A stretch of DNA of 46,000 nucleotides, taken from Planctomycetota bacterium. GTDB lineage: Bacteria > Planctomycetota > Phycisphaerae > WQYP01. Made by a program: the position numbers and the translations under genes. The stretch is from contig JAJYDW010000030.1 in NCBI GenBank assembly GCA_021790385.1, forward strand, positions 1 to 46,000, written 5' to 3'. Positions within the stretch are counted from its first letter, which is position 1. The number at the start of each line of letters is the position of its first letter. Shown piece by piece: positions 24,573-34,131 of the stretch. The notes beneath the pieces are model-generated. The model saw nothing but the letters and a program-made list of their open reading frames with translations. It made no database searches and was not told the origin of the DNA.

Positions 24573-24662
24573 GTTGTATCTCCTTGGGGCCGCCGACGGC
24601 GCGTGCCAATGGATTATAGCCTTGTATCATGGGATATGGCATCATTTTGCCGGTACAGCGTT

Positions 24663-26456
24663 TCATGCGCAGACGGCAGAAGGCGTACGAAACGCCTCGC
24701 GGTCGGAGCGTGCTGCATCCAGCAGGTGCATTTCAAGGCGACGCCGGCCCTGATATTCCGTAATTTTGGGTTCAAACACCAGATCGACCAACAGGCCCGC
24801 ATACAGCGATTCGCCAAGTATACCCATCCGAAAGCCAATGGCATGCGACAGAATGCCATCGGCATTGAGCTGCAATTGCAAATGAGCACCGCCGGTGCCG
24901 ACACGTCGCGGTGGGGCCTGGATACGGGCCTGGTGCAAAGCAAACCGGGGGCGTGGATTGCCATGTCCGAAGGGGGCCATTTTTTCCAGCCACTGCACCA
25001 GTTCCGGCGTGAGTTGTCGCGGTTCCAGCCAGCCGTCCACCGCCATCGACGGAATTAGCGCATTTTCGGGCAGGTGTTGTTGCACGTAGGTACAAAAGCG
25101 ATCCCGGAATAAATCCAAATTTGCATGGGCCAGCCGCACACCGCCTGCCGCTGCATGACCGCCACCGCTGATGAGCAAATCGCGGCACGCTTCGATGGCC
25201 AAGTGGATATCCAGACCGGGAATGCTGCGGGCAGATCCGCCAGCCACTTTTCCATCGGTGGCCAGAACAAATGTGGGCCGATGAAACGCATCTACCAGCC
25301 GCGAAGCCACGATTCCCACTACGCCGGCATGCCAGCCCTGTTGCCACACCACCAGACCGGGCGGCAAAGGAGTCATGGTTTGAACCTGGGCCATGGCGGA
25401 CTGGGCTATTTTGCGTTCGGTGGTTTGGCGCAGGGTATTTTGTTTTTCCAGAAACTGGGCAATCTCTGTGGCCCGCGCCAGGTCTGGCGTGGTCAGCAAT
25501 TCCACGGCCATGGCGGCATGGTCCATACGACCGGCGGCATTCAATCGCGGGGCTAAAAAGTAGCCAACCGCGATGCCATCAATTTTTCGATCTTCAAAAC
25601 CGGCGGCGGCAATCAACGCCTGAATGCCCTCCAATTTGCTACGCTGAATCTGAGCGAGTCCGTGTTTGACTAAAATTCTATTTTCTCCCAGCAGCGGCAT
25701 GACATCGGCAATGGTGGCCAGGGCTACGAGTGCCAAAAATTCCATCAGCAGATCGCGATACGTGGTGGGCAGCGGCGGGGAACCGCAGAGCCGGTTGGCC
25801 GTAGCCCAGGCCAGCTTAAACGCCACGCCAGCACCGCATAAATGGGCATTGGGATAGGTGGGCTGGCCCAGCAGCGGGTGGACAATCGCGTGGGCTTCGG
25901 GCAGAGCTTGGCCGGGGGTATGGTGATCGCTGACAATAACTGTCAGCCCCAGGCTTCTGGCTCTGGCCACCGGCTCCAACGCCGTGATTCCACAATCGAT
26001 ACTGATAAGCAGGTCGCAACCATCGGCGGCAATGCGTTCGACGGCGGGCACGGACATGCCATAGCCTTCCTCCACCCGATGGGGTATGTAGTAACGCACA
26101 TCTGCCCCGGCGGTTTTCAAGAGTCGCCACAACATGGCCGTGCCGGTAATACCGTCCACATCATAATCGCCGAACAGCACAATACGTTGACGCTTGCCAA
26201 TGGCCGCGGCCATGATGTCCGCGGCTTTGGCCATGCCAGGCAGCAGTTCGGGTGGATGGAGCCGGGTGAGCCGCGGATCCAGAAATTCCCGGGCCAGGTC
26301 CACATTGCTTAGTGATCGTGCCACGAGAAGCCGGGCAATGATGGGGTCGCATTGCAGTTCACGGGAGAGGAGAATTTCCTCGGCCGTGGGGGGCTGCGCT
26401 GCTGGCATCTGCCAGCGTTTCTTTTTAAATCCAACCGCTTCCGTGCCGTTGGGCAT
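24663..26456 (-). CDS. recJ: Single-stranded-DNA-specific exonuclease RecJ
   Basis: 5'-3' exonuclease on single-stranded DNA used in recombination and mismatch repair, 597 residues. DHH-family motifs are present: DYDVDG (97-102), SIDCG, SDHH (176-179) and, in the DHHA1 part, SGGGHAAAGG. The C-terminal OB-like domain (about 470-580) is also recognisable. GAGGTGA precedes the ATG at 26456. Length is close to that of other RecJ proteins. Confidence 0.96.
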   Translation of the reverse strand: MPNGTEAVGFKKKRWQMPAAQPPTAEEILLSRELQCDPIIARLLVARSLSNVDLAREFLDPRLTRLHPPELLPGMAKAADIMAAAIGKRQRIVLFGDYDVDGITGTAMLWRLLKTAGADVRYYIPHRVEEGYGMSVPAVERIAADGCDLLISIDCGITALEPVARARSLGLTVIVSDHHTPGQALPEAHAIVHPLLGQPTYPNAHLCGAGVAFKLAWATANRLCGSPPLPTTYRDLLMEFLALVALATIADVMPLLGENRILVKHGLAQIQRSKLEGIQALIAAAGFEDRKIDGIAVGYFLAPRLNAAGRMDHAAMAVELLTTPDLARATEIAQFLEKQNTLRQTTERKIAQSAMAQVQTMTPLPPGLVVWQQGWHAGVVGIVASRLVDAFHRPTFVLATDGKVAGGSARSIPGLDIHLAIEACRDLLISGGGHAAAGGVRLAHANLDLFRDRFCTYVQQHLPENALIPSMAVDGWLEPRQLTPELVQWLEKMAPFGHGNPRPRFALHQARIQAPPRRVGTGGAHLQLQLNADGILSHAIGFRMGILGESLYAGLLVDLVFEPKITEYQGRRRLEMHLLDAARSDREAFRTPSAVCA

Positions 26457-26532
26457 GCAATCACCTCAAAATAGCGGCAGTCAATTGATGGCCGCTTCCA
26501 TTGAACCTGTGGGTTGATGGCGGGTGGCGTTT

Positions 26533-27348
26533 TTACACCATTACCGCCATATTTTGCCTGATGTAAGCCACGGCATTTTTAAATAGCTGCAGCCCCGCCG
26601 GTGCGGGCGGCGGTTTCTGCCGCGTCCATGTGGGATGCAGATACGAACTTATAAAGCGCTCCGGATGGGGCATCATCCCCAGCACACGACCGGTAACATC
26701 GCATAGGCCCGCAATGCTATCCACGCTGCCGTTGGGATTTTCCGGTGCATTGAGAGCCACGTTTCCGGCGGCATCCACATAGCTAAACGCGATCTGGTCA
26801 TTGGCACGCAGGGTTTCCAACACGCTTTGATCTCGCACCATGAATCGCCCTTCGCCGTGGGCAATCGGCAAATCCAGGCATGTTTCCGGCCCCATCCATG
26901 GACAATGGGCTGAGGTGCTCCGCACGCGAATCCAGCGGTCCACAAAACGTCCATTGGTGTTGTCAGTCAATGTTGCCGGAAAGGTATCGCCCGGGCTTAA
27001 TTGCGGCATAGGGCCGGGCAGCAGCCCCGCCTTCACCAGCACCTGAAAACCGTTGCATATTCCCAGAATCATTTTGCCATCGGCAATCCATTGCTGCAGG
27101 GCGTCGCCAAGGTGATGAACCAGTTGATTGGCTAAAATGCGGCCGCTGGCGATATCATCGCCGTAGGAAAACCCGCCCGGCAAACCTAAAATCTGATAGT
27201 CGGCCAACTGACCGGGGTTGGCGATCAGGTGGTTGATATGCACGGTTTCCACATGAGCACCGGCCATTTCAAAGGCCAGAGCCAGTTCGCGGTCGCAGTT
27301 GGTGCCCGCCGTGCGAAGCAAAATTGTGTTAACCGGCGATGCCGTCAT
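26533..27348 (-). CDS. purQ: FGAM synthase glutamine amidotransferase subunit
   Basis: Supplies ammonia from glutamine to formylglycinamidine ribonucleotide synthase in purine synthesis, 271 residues. The class I amidotransferase triad is visible as Cys98 in GICNGFQ and the His-Glu pair in MPHPERF; GGFSYGDDIASG is a PurQ hallmark. At 271 residues it is the longer PurQ type. It needs PurL and PurS-like partners that are not in the window. The twin ATGs at 27351 and 27348 follow AAGGAAA; the second has better spacing. Confidence 0.94.
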   Translation of the reverse strand: MTASPVNTILLRTAGTNCDRELALAFEMAGAHVETVHINHLIANPGQLADYQILGLPGGFSYGDDIASGRILANQLVHHLGDALQQWIADGKMILGICNGFQVLVKAGLLPGPMPQLSPGDTFPATLTDNTNGRFVDRWIRVRSTSAHCPWMGPETCLDLPIAHGEGRFMVRDQSVLETLRANDQIAFSYVDAAGNVALNAPENPNGSVDSIAGLCDVTGRVLGMMPHPERFISSYLHPTWTRQKPPPAPAGLQLFKNAVAYIRQNMAVMV

Positions 27349-27528
27349 CATGGTTTCCTTGTTCGGACCAGCCGATATTATCGCACACCGCCGCCCGGAG
27401 GCAACCCAGAGCATGGCGGGAACGACAAAAATTTTATGTTGATAGATTATGCGGTGGGCAGACGGTTCTGCGGCCGGGTATACTTCACGCGTGGCCGAGC
27501 AGGTACAGCCGGGCAATATGGATGAGCA

Positions 27529-28701
27529 ATGGATTCGCCGGAAAAAAATCGTGTTGGCGCGAGTGTTATCGTGCCCACTTATTGTGAGGCGGAAAATCTA
27601 CCGTCGTTGATCGCCCAGGTTGCCGATGCGTTTAACGCCCGGGGCTGGCAGTGGGAGGTTATTGTAGTGGATGATAATTCGCCCGATGGCACGGCCGAGG
27701 TACTCCCGGCCCTGGCCAAAAATTATCCGCAGGTTCGTTTTTTAATTCGGAAGGAAGATCGCGGGCTGTCATCGGCGGTGCTGGCGGGTTTTGCGCTGGC
27801 CCGGTTTGACTATCTGGTGGTGATGGATGCGGACTTAAGCCACCCACCGGAAATGGCTCCTGCGCTGGTGGAGCCGCTGGTGGCAAAGCAGGCGGATTTT
27901 GTGATTGGATCCAGAAACGTGGCCGGTGGGCGCACCGAAAGCTGGGGCATATTTCGCTGGCTCAACAGTGCGGTGGCCACGGCGTTGAGCCGCCCTTTTG
28001 TCGGCCAGGTGCGGGATTCCATGGCGGGTTTTTTCGCCTTGCGCCGTGAACTGCTGGCGACGTGCGATGCGCTCAATCCGATTGGTTATAAAATCGGCCT
28101 GGAACTGATTGTTAAAGGTCGGGTGCGGTGGATTGTGGAAATACCCATTGTTTTCCGCAACCGGATCCGGGGCAAAAGCAAGCTGACTCTGGCGGAACAA
28201 TTTCGCTACCTGGAACATTTATCGCGACTTTATGATTACCAGTTTCCGCGCGGTTCACCGCGTGTGAAGTTTCTGATTGTCTGCGTATGCGGAGCACTGG
28301 TCAGTCTGGGTGCTGTTGCTTTGTTGGTGAAGGTGGGACATACCGGCTTTCTGCCGGCACTGGCCATGGGTCTGTCGGCGATGATCCTGGTAACGCTGCT
28401 GTTTTTTGTGCGTTACGTGCGCACCCAGCGGGATTTTATCCGCATGAAACGGCCTTATCTGGAGTTTTTTCTTATCAGCGTGGCGGAATGGTGTACCGGG
28501 CTGCTGGTGGGCTGGGCGGTGCACCACGTGTGCGGAATACTCTGGAGTGTACTGCTGGCCCTGGGCGGTCTGGTGGTGGTACGGTACGTATTAAGGAAGA
28601 TATTTCTGCACGACGTTCGCGGGATTCGCGGAGAGCGGCTGGCAGAGGGCAGAGCCGCCGAAGCGAAGGAAACAACTCCATCCGTCCTGGGTTCATCCTG
28701 A
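27529..28701 (+). CDS. Polyprenyl-phosphate mannose synthase-like, with GtrA-type tail
   Basis: A 390-residue two-part protein. Residues 1-240 are a family 2 glycosyltransferase like dolichol-phosphate mannose synthase, with SVIVPTYCEAENL, VVDDNSPDGT, metal motif DADLSHPPEM (100-109) and the acceptor-side RGKSKL. Residues 245-370 hold about four membrane helices of the GtrA type. Such enzymes load a sugar on a lipid carrier for protein glycosylation or wall synthesis. The gene starts 180 bases from the divergent purQ. The sugar is not determined. Confidence 0.88.
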   Translation: MDSPEKNRVGASVIVPTYCEAENLPSLIAQVADAFNARGWQWEVIVVDDNSPDGTAEVLPALAKNYPQVRFLIRKEDRGLSSAVLAGFALARFDYLVVMDADLSHPPEMAPALVEPLVAKQADFVIGSRNVAGGRTESWGIFRWLNSAVATALSRPFVGQVRDSMAGFFALRRELLATCDALNPIGYKIGLELIVKGRVRWIVEIPIVFRNRIRGKSKLTLAEQFRYLEHLSRLYDYQFPRGSPRVKFLIVCVCGALVSLGAVALLVKVGHTGFLPALAMGLSAMILVTLLFFVRYVRTQRDFIRMKRPYLEFFLISVAEWCTGLLVGWAVHHVCGILWSVLLALGGLVVVRYVLRKIFLHDVRGIRGERLAEGRAAEAKETTPSVLGSS

Positions 28702-28762
28702 CGATGGTAAGGGTAGTTGTTGCCTCGACGCGGTTGTCGCGATGATAGTTGACGGCTACGGC

Positions 28763-29890
28763 TTATTGTGGATTCGGCCAGGAAGGGTCGACAAAATGGC
28801 CGGCTTCGAGAATGGTTTTGCCGTCCATTTCAATGCGGCAACCGGGTTGGCGCAGGTCGCAGACCATATCCCAGTGCAGGCCGCTGTCATTTTTTCCACC
28901 GGTTTCGGGATAAGCGGCACCCAGGGCGGCGTGGCAGGTGCCGCCGATTTTTTCATCAAAGAGTGTGTTTTTGGTGTATTGTTGAATGGCAAAGTTGGTG
29001 CCGATGGCGAATTCGCCAAGAATTTTTGCCCCGGCATCCTGTTCCAGCATGGCCAGCAGAAATTCTTCCCCTTTGGAGGCCCGTGCGGCTACCACTTTTC
29101 CGGCCTTAAAGGTTAATTCGATATCATGACATTCGCGTCCATGATGCACTGCGGGAAAACTGTAGCGAATGGTGCCATTGACGGCATCTTCAATGGGGCC
29201 GGTGAAGACTTCGCCATCGGGGAAGTTTTCGTGTCCACAGCAGTTGATCCATTTTCGACCCTGGACGGCGAGTCTTAAATCGGTGCCCTTGCCCACGACG
29301 TGAATTTCGCGGGCTTTATCCAGCACATCCACCAGTCGCTGCTGCCGCTCGCTGATTTTTTTCCAGGCGGCCACCGGGTCGGGCAGGTGCAGCAGGCCGC
29401 CGTGAAAAACGAAGTCCTCGTATTCCCGCAAAGACATTTCGGCATCCTGGGCGCTGGCCTGGGTTGGGAACTGGGTGCCCACCCAGCGGAGTTTTCCTTC
29501 GGCGGCTCGCTCCAGAAACCGCCGGCTGATGGGCTTGCGGGCCTGGGCGGCGGTGGCCTGTTTCCGCGGGTCCACATTGCTCATGCTTTTGGTGTTTTCG
29601 TCCGCCCATATTCCGATCGAAACATCAATGGTATCCACCACAAATTTGCTGATCGGCGAGACGTATTGAAGTTGAGCCTCGCCGGCCACCCGGTAGAACG
29701 CTTCTTCCATGGCATCGGAAAGCACACTGACGAAGGGATGGCCGCCGGCCTTGAGCACCTGTTCGTAAATGGCCTCCAACAGCGGCAGGCCCACGGATTC
29801 GCCAGTGAGGCGGCATAAGTCGCCGGGCTTTACGCCTGCTGAATATCCCACTAAAACCGAGGCCAGTTTATCCAATCGTTGGTCACGCAT
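28763..29890 (-). CDS. M29-family aminopeptidase
   Basis: Metal-dependent aminopeptidase of family M29 (AmpS/AmpT type), 375 residues. Metal-binding and active-site regions recognised: NFPDGEVFTGP, HHGRECHDIELTFKAGKVV, LGEFAIGTN and GKNDSGLHWDMV near the end. It removes N-terminal residues from peptides in the cytoplasm. AGGAG lies just before the ATG at 29890. It is the last gene of the minus-strand run that starts at 35951, 54 bases after the large secreted-protein gene. Confidence 0.94.
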   Translation of the reverse strand: MRDQRLDKLASVLVGYSAGVKPGDLCRLTGESVGLPLLEAIYEQVLKAGGHPFVSVLSDAMEEAFYRVAGEAQLQYVSPISKFVVDTIDVSIGIWADENTKSMSNVDPRKQATAAQARKPISRRFLERAAEGKLRWVGTQFPTQASAQDAEMSLREYEDFVFHGGLLHLPDPVAAWKKISERQQRLVDVLDKAREIHVVGKGTDLRLAVQGRKWINCCGHENFPDGEVFTGPIEDAVNGTIRYSFPAVHHGRECHDIELTFKAGKVVAARASKGEEFLLAMLEQDAGAKILGEFAIGTNFAIQQYTKNTLFDEKIGGTCHAALGAAYPETGGKNDSGLHWDMVCDLRQPGCRIEMDGKTILEAGHFVDPSWPNPQ

Positions 29891-29944
29891 AAGTTCTCCT
29901 GAATGTGTTATCCACTGGTTAAAAACTCATCGCCGTGAAGCTGG

Positions 29945-32155
29945 TCAAGGCCACGGCGTACCTGAATGGTGTGTTGGAGGCAGGGGGGCAGTGCCAAGCA
30001 CGGCCACGGCGTGGCGCAGCATGTTTTTGGCTACGGCCGTTCTGCCGAGATTTTCATTGTAGCCGGCATCATTGAGATAGTTAGCGGCGATCTGGAAATT
30101 GCCCATGGCCGGTCGCAGCAAGGCATTGTCCGGGGGAAATGTGGCGGCCTTAAGAAACAAGGTGCCAAACGAGGCCACATGGACCGGCAACGCGGGATTA
30201 AGCTCTTTACAGGCTACCGCCATAGCGTGTATCGCCGGCGCGGCTTGAGCAAAGGTAAGCCAATTGTCTCCGTTTTCGCTGCCACCGGTGGCGACGATAT
30301 ATTTTATTTCCAGGGCTTCCTGAAGTTCGCGATTAAGCATTCGCCGGGCCGGGCCGGCGATATACCATGCTCCCCAGCCATTGAAACGATGCAGCGGCTT
30401 AGCTTTGGTTTCCAGTAAAGCCAGATCACGGGTGCAGCGAAAGACCTGTAACTGGTACTTCAATGTGGCCACATACTCGCCGGGACTGATATGTCGCTGC
30501 GCCAGGGAATTGATGAGCTGGCGCTGCGTGGCGAGAAACAGTTTGATGAACTGGTCATATTTTCCGCCGCTCAGACGCCGGATAATGTTATCAGGTGCGT
30601 GGTGCGGCATAGCCAGCCGAATGTGGGCCAGAATGGCCAGGGAGGATTGCATTCCCAGGAAATCACGGGCTCCGCGGGTTAACGCATCGGGCTGGGCACC
30701 GATGTCACGGGTCCACCGCACCATATTGCTTTGCACACCCGTGAGCGGCACGGGATGGTACATCAGGGCCTGGCTTTGTACCGCCGGCATGGCCAGCAGC
30801 AGATGCAGATTTCGGGTGATGGCTGCAAATCGGCCAGTGGCATCGTTGACCGCAGAGTTGCTGTAGCCATCCATGAGCATGACGGTGGTTCTTTTAACAA
30901 TTTTGGCTGCGGCCTGCTGGCAGCGTTTCCATGCCGAAGCTTGCGGCGCGGCGGGCTTGTTGGACGCAGCGCTAGCAAAATCACTGTAACTTTGAATCAT
31001 CTGCTGCAAAGCCTGCAAATGATTTACGGCTGCCCGTGTGGTGCTCTGGTGTGCCAGTTGGCGAATGGCGGAGTGCATCCGCATGCCAAGGACGAGCTTG
31101 GTGCGCGGAGGTAAAGATGCGTCCTCCAGGGCATTTAAGGCCCCGGCAATAAAGGCCAGGCGGGTAAGCCGCCGGATGGCTGCAGCCCGCGTGCGCGGAT
31201 CCTTAAACAGGAGCAACCCTACGAGCAATTCATGGTTAAGGCGAACCTGGGTGGCGGTACCCAGGGCGGTGCTGGCCTGTAAATTTTCGGCCAGGGCCAG
31301 CGTGCCCAGCATCAGGCGGTAGTAGCCTTCATCGGCGGCAATGAGGTGTGGCGGGGAACCGGTCTGCATCTGATTTACAATTTGTCGCAGCACACGGCGC
31401 ACCTGGGGCAGCAAATTGGCCTGCTGGATATGTAAAAGAGACTGGGCAATGGGTATGCGCCGGGCTGATGGAACCGGTCCTGGCGACTGACTGGTTGCGG
31501 GAATCGGTGGCCATACCTGGGCCGGCGTCGGTGCTGCGGCATCCATGGAAACCAGGGGCAGGAGGGGGGATAAGATCTTGTGCACGTAGCGATGCAGTGC
31601 AGACCTGGAATTGATGCGAGCGTTAACCACTTTCCCCAGGTTTTCAAACCGCTGCAGGGCTGCATAGCCGGCAATCATAGCGGGGGCGGGCGGTGGGCCG
31701 CCGGCGGCGTTGGCCGCGAAAACACGTTTGACGATGGTTTCGTAGGCGGGTGCGGCGGCTGCCAGCTCATCGGCCCGCAAGGTCAGATTCGCTCTGAGGC
31801 TTTCGTTGCGGGTTTGCCGGGCGGCCTTGTATAAATGCCGTATGACAATCAGATAACTGATACGTACTCCGGTGGAAGTAAATTGGCTGTTGGCTTGCGG
31901 CGGCACTGTTTCCAGCAAGTTGGCCAATTCATTGTCCAGCCGGTCGATGGCTCGGCGCAGTCGGTGGGCGGGCTGGTTAATCAGCGGCTGGGGAATATCT
32001 GCCGCGGCCCCGCCGGCCCGAATGCCCGCCAGTATGGTCATTACCACTATGGCAGCCACACCACACCGTCGCTGAATCGCCGCCCTGCCCGGCCGATATG
32101 GCCGATCGGCAGCGGCTCCTTCAGGCGGATGGCCGCGGTTGGTCGAGTTGTTCAT
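29945..32155 (-). CDS. Large secreted or anchored helical protein, unknown
   Basis: A 736-residue protein I do not recognise. An N-terminal arginine-rich start and a hydrophobic segment (about 31-48) form a signal peptide or anchor. The rest is alpha-helical, Ala/Leu/Arg-rich, with a Pro-rich linker (about 208-230). No catalytic motif stands out. The ATG at 32155 has GAGG six bases upstream and lies 35 bases inside the preceding glycosyltransferase gene; a TTG at 32167 is an alternative. Coupling to that glycosyltransferase suggests an envelope role, but this rests on position alone. Confidence 0.75.
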   Translation of the reverse strand: MNNSTNRGHPPEGAAADRPYRPGRAAIQRRCGVAAIVVMTILAGIRAGGAAADIPQPLINQPAHRLRRAIDRLDNELANLLETVPPQANSQFTSTGVRISYLIVIRHLYKAARQTRNESLRANLTLRADELAAAAPAYETIVKRVFAANAAGGPPPAPAMIAGYAALQRFENLGKVVNARINSRSALHRYVHKILSPLLPLVSMDAAAPTPAQVWPPIPATSQSPGPVPSARRIPIAQSLLHIQQANLLPQVRRVLRQIVNQMQTGSPPHLIAADEGYYRLMLGTLALAENLQASTALGTATQVRLNHELLVGLLLFKDPRTRAAAIRRLTRLAFIAGALNALEDASLPPRTKLVLGMRMHSAIRQLAHQSTTRAAVNHLQALQQMIQSYSDFASAASNKPAAPQASAWKRCQQAAAKIVKRTTVMLMDGYSNSAVNDATGRFAAITRNLHLLLAMPAVQSQALMYHPVPLTGVQSNMVRWTRDIGAQPDALTRGARDFLGMQSSLAILAHIRLAMPHHAPDNIIRRLSGGKYDQFIKLFLATQRQLINSLAQRHISPGEYVATLKYQLQVFRCTRDLALLETKAKPLHRFNGWGAWYIAGPARRMLNRELQEALEIKYIVATGGSENGDNWLTFAQAAPAIHAMAVACKELNPALPVHVASFGTLFLKAATFPPDNALLRPAMGNFQIAANYLNDAGYNENLGRTAVAKNMLRHAVAVLGTAPLPPTHHSGTPWP

Positions 32156-33287
32156 AAAGAGCCTCAATATTGTCCACCATCACATTGGCATCAAACATCT
32201 GCCGGCATATTTGCCGTCCCACTTGCCCCATGGATGTTCGTTGGCTGGCGTCTGCAGCCAACTGTAAAACCGCCGCCTTCAAATCGGTCCGATTTCCGGG
32301 TGGAACCAGGAGGCCGGTGCGCTGCGACACACAAACTTCCCTGGCACCGTCGCAGTCGTAGGCAATAACCGGAACGCCTTCCAGCAGGGCCTGGGGCACC
32401 GCCCGCGGCAGCCCCTCCCGAAAGCTTGGATGCACCAGTATATCCATTGCCGGAATTAATTCAGCCACGTCAGCGGGCGGCACCAGGCCGGTGAGAGTGA
32501 AGCGGTCCTGCCAGCCATGGGCGGCAATCATCTGGTCAAATCTGGGCTGGAACACGCCATCACCGATCCACAAGAAATGGAGTTGAGGACAGGCGGCGAG
32601 TAAATCGGCGGTTATGGCCAGTAAGTCGTCATGGCCTTTGAGGGGCTGGAGCCGGGCAATGGTGCCCAGCACCAGGCGATCTAAGGGAATGCCCAATATT
32701 TTCCGGGCGGCGGCCCTGGTGTTGGCGGGGGTTAAAAACGGCGCGGTATTCATGCCGCTGTGAATGGTGTGAAATTGTTCAAGACGGCCAATGCGGTTTT
32801 GCAAAGCCGTGGCGGTCATGGCATCTGCTACAGAAATAATGGCGTGGCAGCGCCGGGCGGCGGCACGTTCCAGCATAATCCAGGCGGTATTGATGGTGCG
32901 GGACTGGTAGGGATGAAAAGGCAAGCCGTGGATGGTGTGGACAACGACCGGTACGTGTTCATGCCAGGCGGCATAGCGGGCGATGATGCCTGCCTTGCTG
33001 GAATGGGTATGCACGACCTGCGGCTGAAGCCGGCGGCAGATGGATCGAATGGCAAAATAAGCGCCGGCATCTTTGATGGGGTGAGGGTTGCGCACCAGGG
33101 CCGGATGTTCCAGAACGGTATAGCCGCCAGCACGGGCCTGCTCCACCAGCGAGCCTTCCGGTCCGGTGCTGGGGCCGGTGAGCAGCGTTACCTGGTGGCC
33201 GCGATCCTGGAGTCCGCGGCAGGTAAGCAGAGTGTTTTCCTGGGCACCGCCTACGATTAACCGGGTAATGATATGGAGAATTTTCAC
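32121..33287 (-). CDS. Family 4 glycosyltransferase
   Basis: A 388-residue GT-B enzyme of family 4 that transfers a sugar from a nucleotide sugar with retention of configuration. N-terminal HIITRLIVGGAQENTL and VVHTHSSKAGI lead to the C-terminal donor site with GTIARLQPLKGH and the EX7E motif in REGLPRAVPQALLEG. It is similar in style to capsule and cell-wall glycosyltransferases. It overlaps the large secreted-protein gene and follows truA by 68 bases. The acceptor is unknown. Confidence 0.92.
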   Translation of the reverse strand: MKILHIITRLIVGGAQENTLLTCRGLQDRGHQVTLLTGPSTGPEGSLVEQARAGGYTVLEHPALVRNPHPIKDAGAYFAIRSICRRLQPQVVHTHSSKAGIIARYAAWHEHVPVVVHTIHGLPFHPYQSRTINTAWIMLERAAARRCHAIISVADAMTATALQNRIGRLEQFHTIHSGMNTAPFLTPANTRAAARKILGIPLDRLVLGTIARLQPLKGHDDLLAITADLLAACPQLHFLWIGDGVFQPRFDQMIAAHGWQDRFTLTGLVPPADVAELIPAMDILVHPSFREGLPRAVPQALLEGVPVIAYDCDGAREVCVSQRTGLLVPPGNRTDLKAAVLQLAADASQRTSMGQVGRQICRQMFDANVMVDNIEALYEQLDQPRPSA

Positions 33288-33355
33288 GGCAATGTTTCCG
33301 GTAATTGCAACTGCGCCAGACTGTTAGCGATGAAAATATCGTTGCGACAGCCGGC

Positions 33356-34096
33356 CTAAAAACGTATCCACTCCAGACACAGGCCTGACGCCGGCGCACA
33401 AGGGCCGGCCAAGGCGCGATTTTTGGATGCAAGAATGTGGTCAATTTCTGCCGGATCACTCTGGTTGCGGCCGATTTCGAGCACGGTACCCACCATGGTG
33501 CGCACCATGTGGTATAAAAAGCCGCTGCCCTCCACGGCAAATATAATGATCGGTCCGCGCTGATGAATGCCGCAATGAAAAATTTCCCGCTCAGTGGTGT
33601 CACGGTCGCCTCCCGCCCCCTGGAAAGCGGCAAAATCATGGCGGCCAACAAAGCGTCCGCAGGCTTCCTGCATCCGGGCCAGATCTAGCGTATGCCAGAA
33701 ATGATAGACATAATGACGGTAAAACACGCTGCGATCGCGCTGGTTCCAGACTACGTAGCGATAGCGTTTGCTGCGGGCCTGGCGAATGTCAAAATCCGGC
33801 TCGGCTTCTTCGATGCGATGAATGACAATGTCGGACGGAAGGCGGCTGTTGATGGCCATGCGCAAACGTCTCGGGTCCAGATGCGTATCCACGGTCATCT
33901 GGGCTACCTGCCCGCGTGCATGAACTCCGGTATCCGTACGTGAAGAACCCAGTACGGTAACCGGATGATTCACGATTTCGCCGGTGGCTTTTTCCAGCAT
34001 GCTCTGTACGGTGGGTATCGGTTCGCGTTGTCGCTGCCAGCCGCAGTACGCTGATCCGTCATAGGACACAATCATTTTCAGCCGGACCATGGCCAT
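33356..34096 (-). CDS. truA: tRNA pseudouridine(38-40) synthase
   Basis: Isomerises uridines 38-40 in the anticodon arm of tRNAs, 246 residues. The catalytic Asp55 is in GSSRTDTGVHA. Other family marks are YDGSAYCGWQ at the start, RYRYVVWN, and GSGFLYHMVRTMVGTV. GGAG precedes the ATG at ten bases. Fourth from the end of the minus-strand run, 35 bases after asd. The neighbours asd and truA are often linked in other bacteria. Confidence 0.96.
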   Translation of the reverse strand: MAMVRLKMIVSYDGSAYCGWQRQREPIPTVQSMLEKATGEIVNHPVTVLGSSRTDTGVHARGQVAQMTVDTHLDPRRLRMAINSRLPSDIVIHRIEEAEPDFDIRQARSKRYRYVVWNQRDRSVFYRHYVYHFWHTLDLARMQEACGRFVGRHDFAAFQGAGGDRDTTEREIFHCGIHQRGPIIIFAVEGSGFLYHMVRTMVGTVLEIGRNQSDPAEIDHILASKNRALAGPCAPASGLCLEWIRF

Positions 34097-34131
34097 CAGA
34101 CGTTTTCTCCGCGCGGCGAGCAGGCGAACGG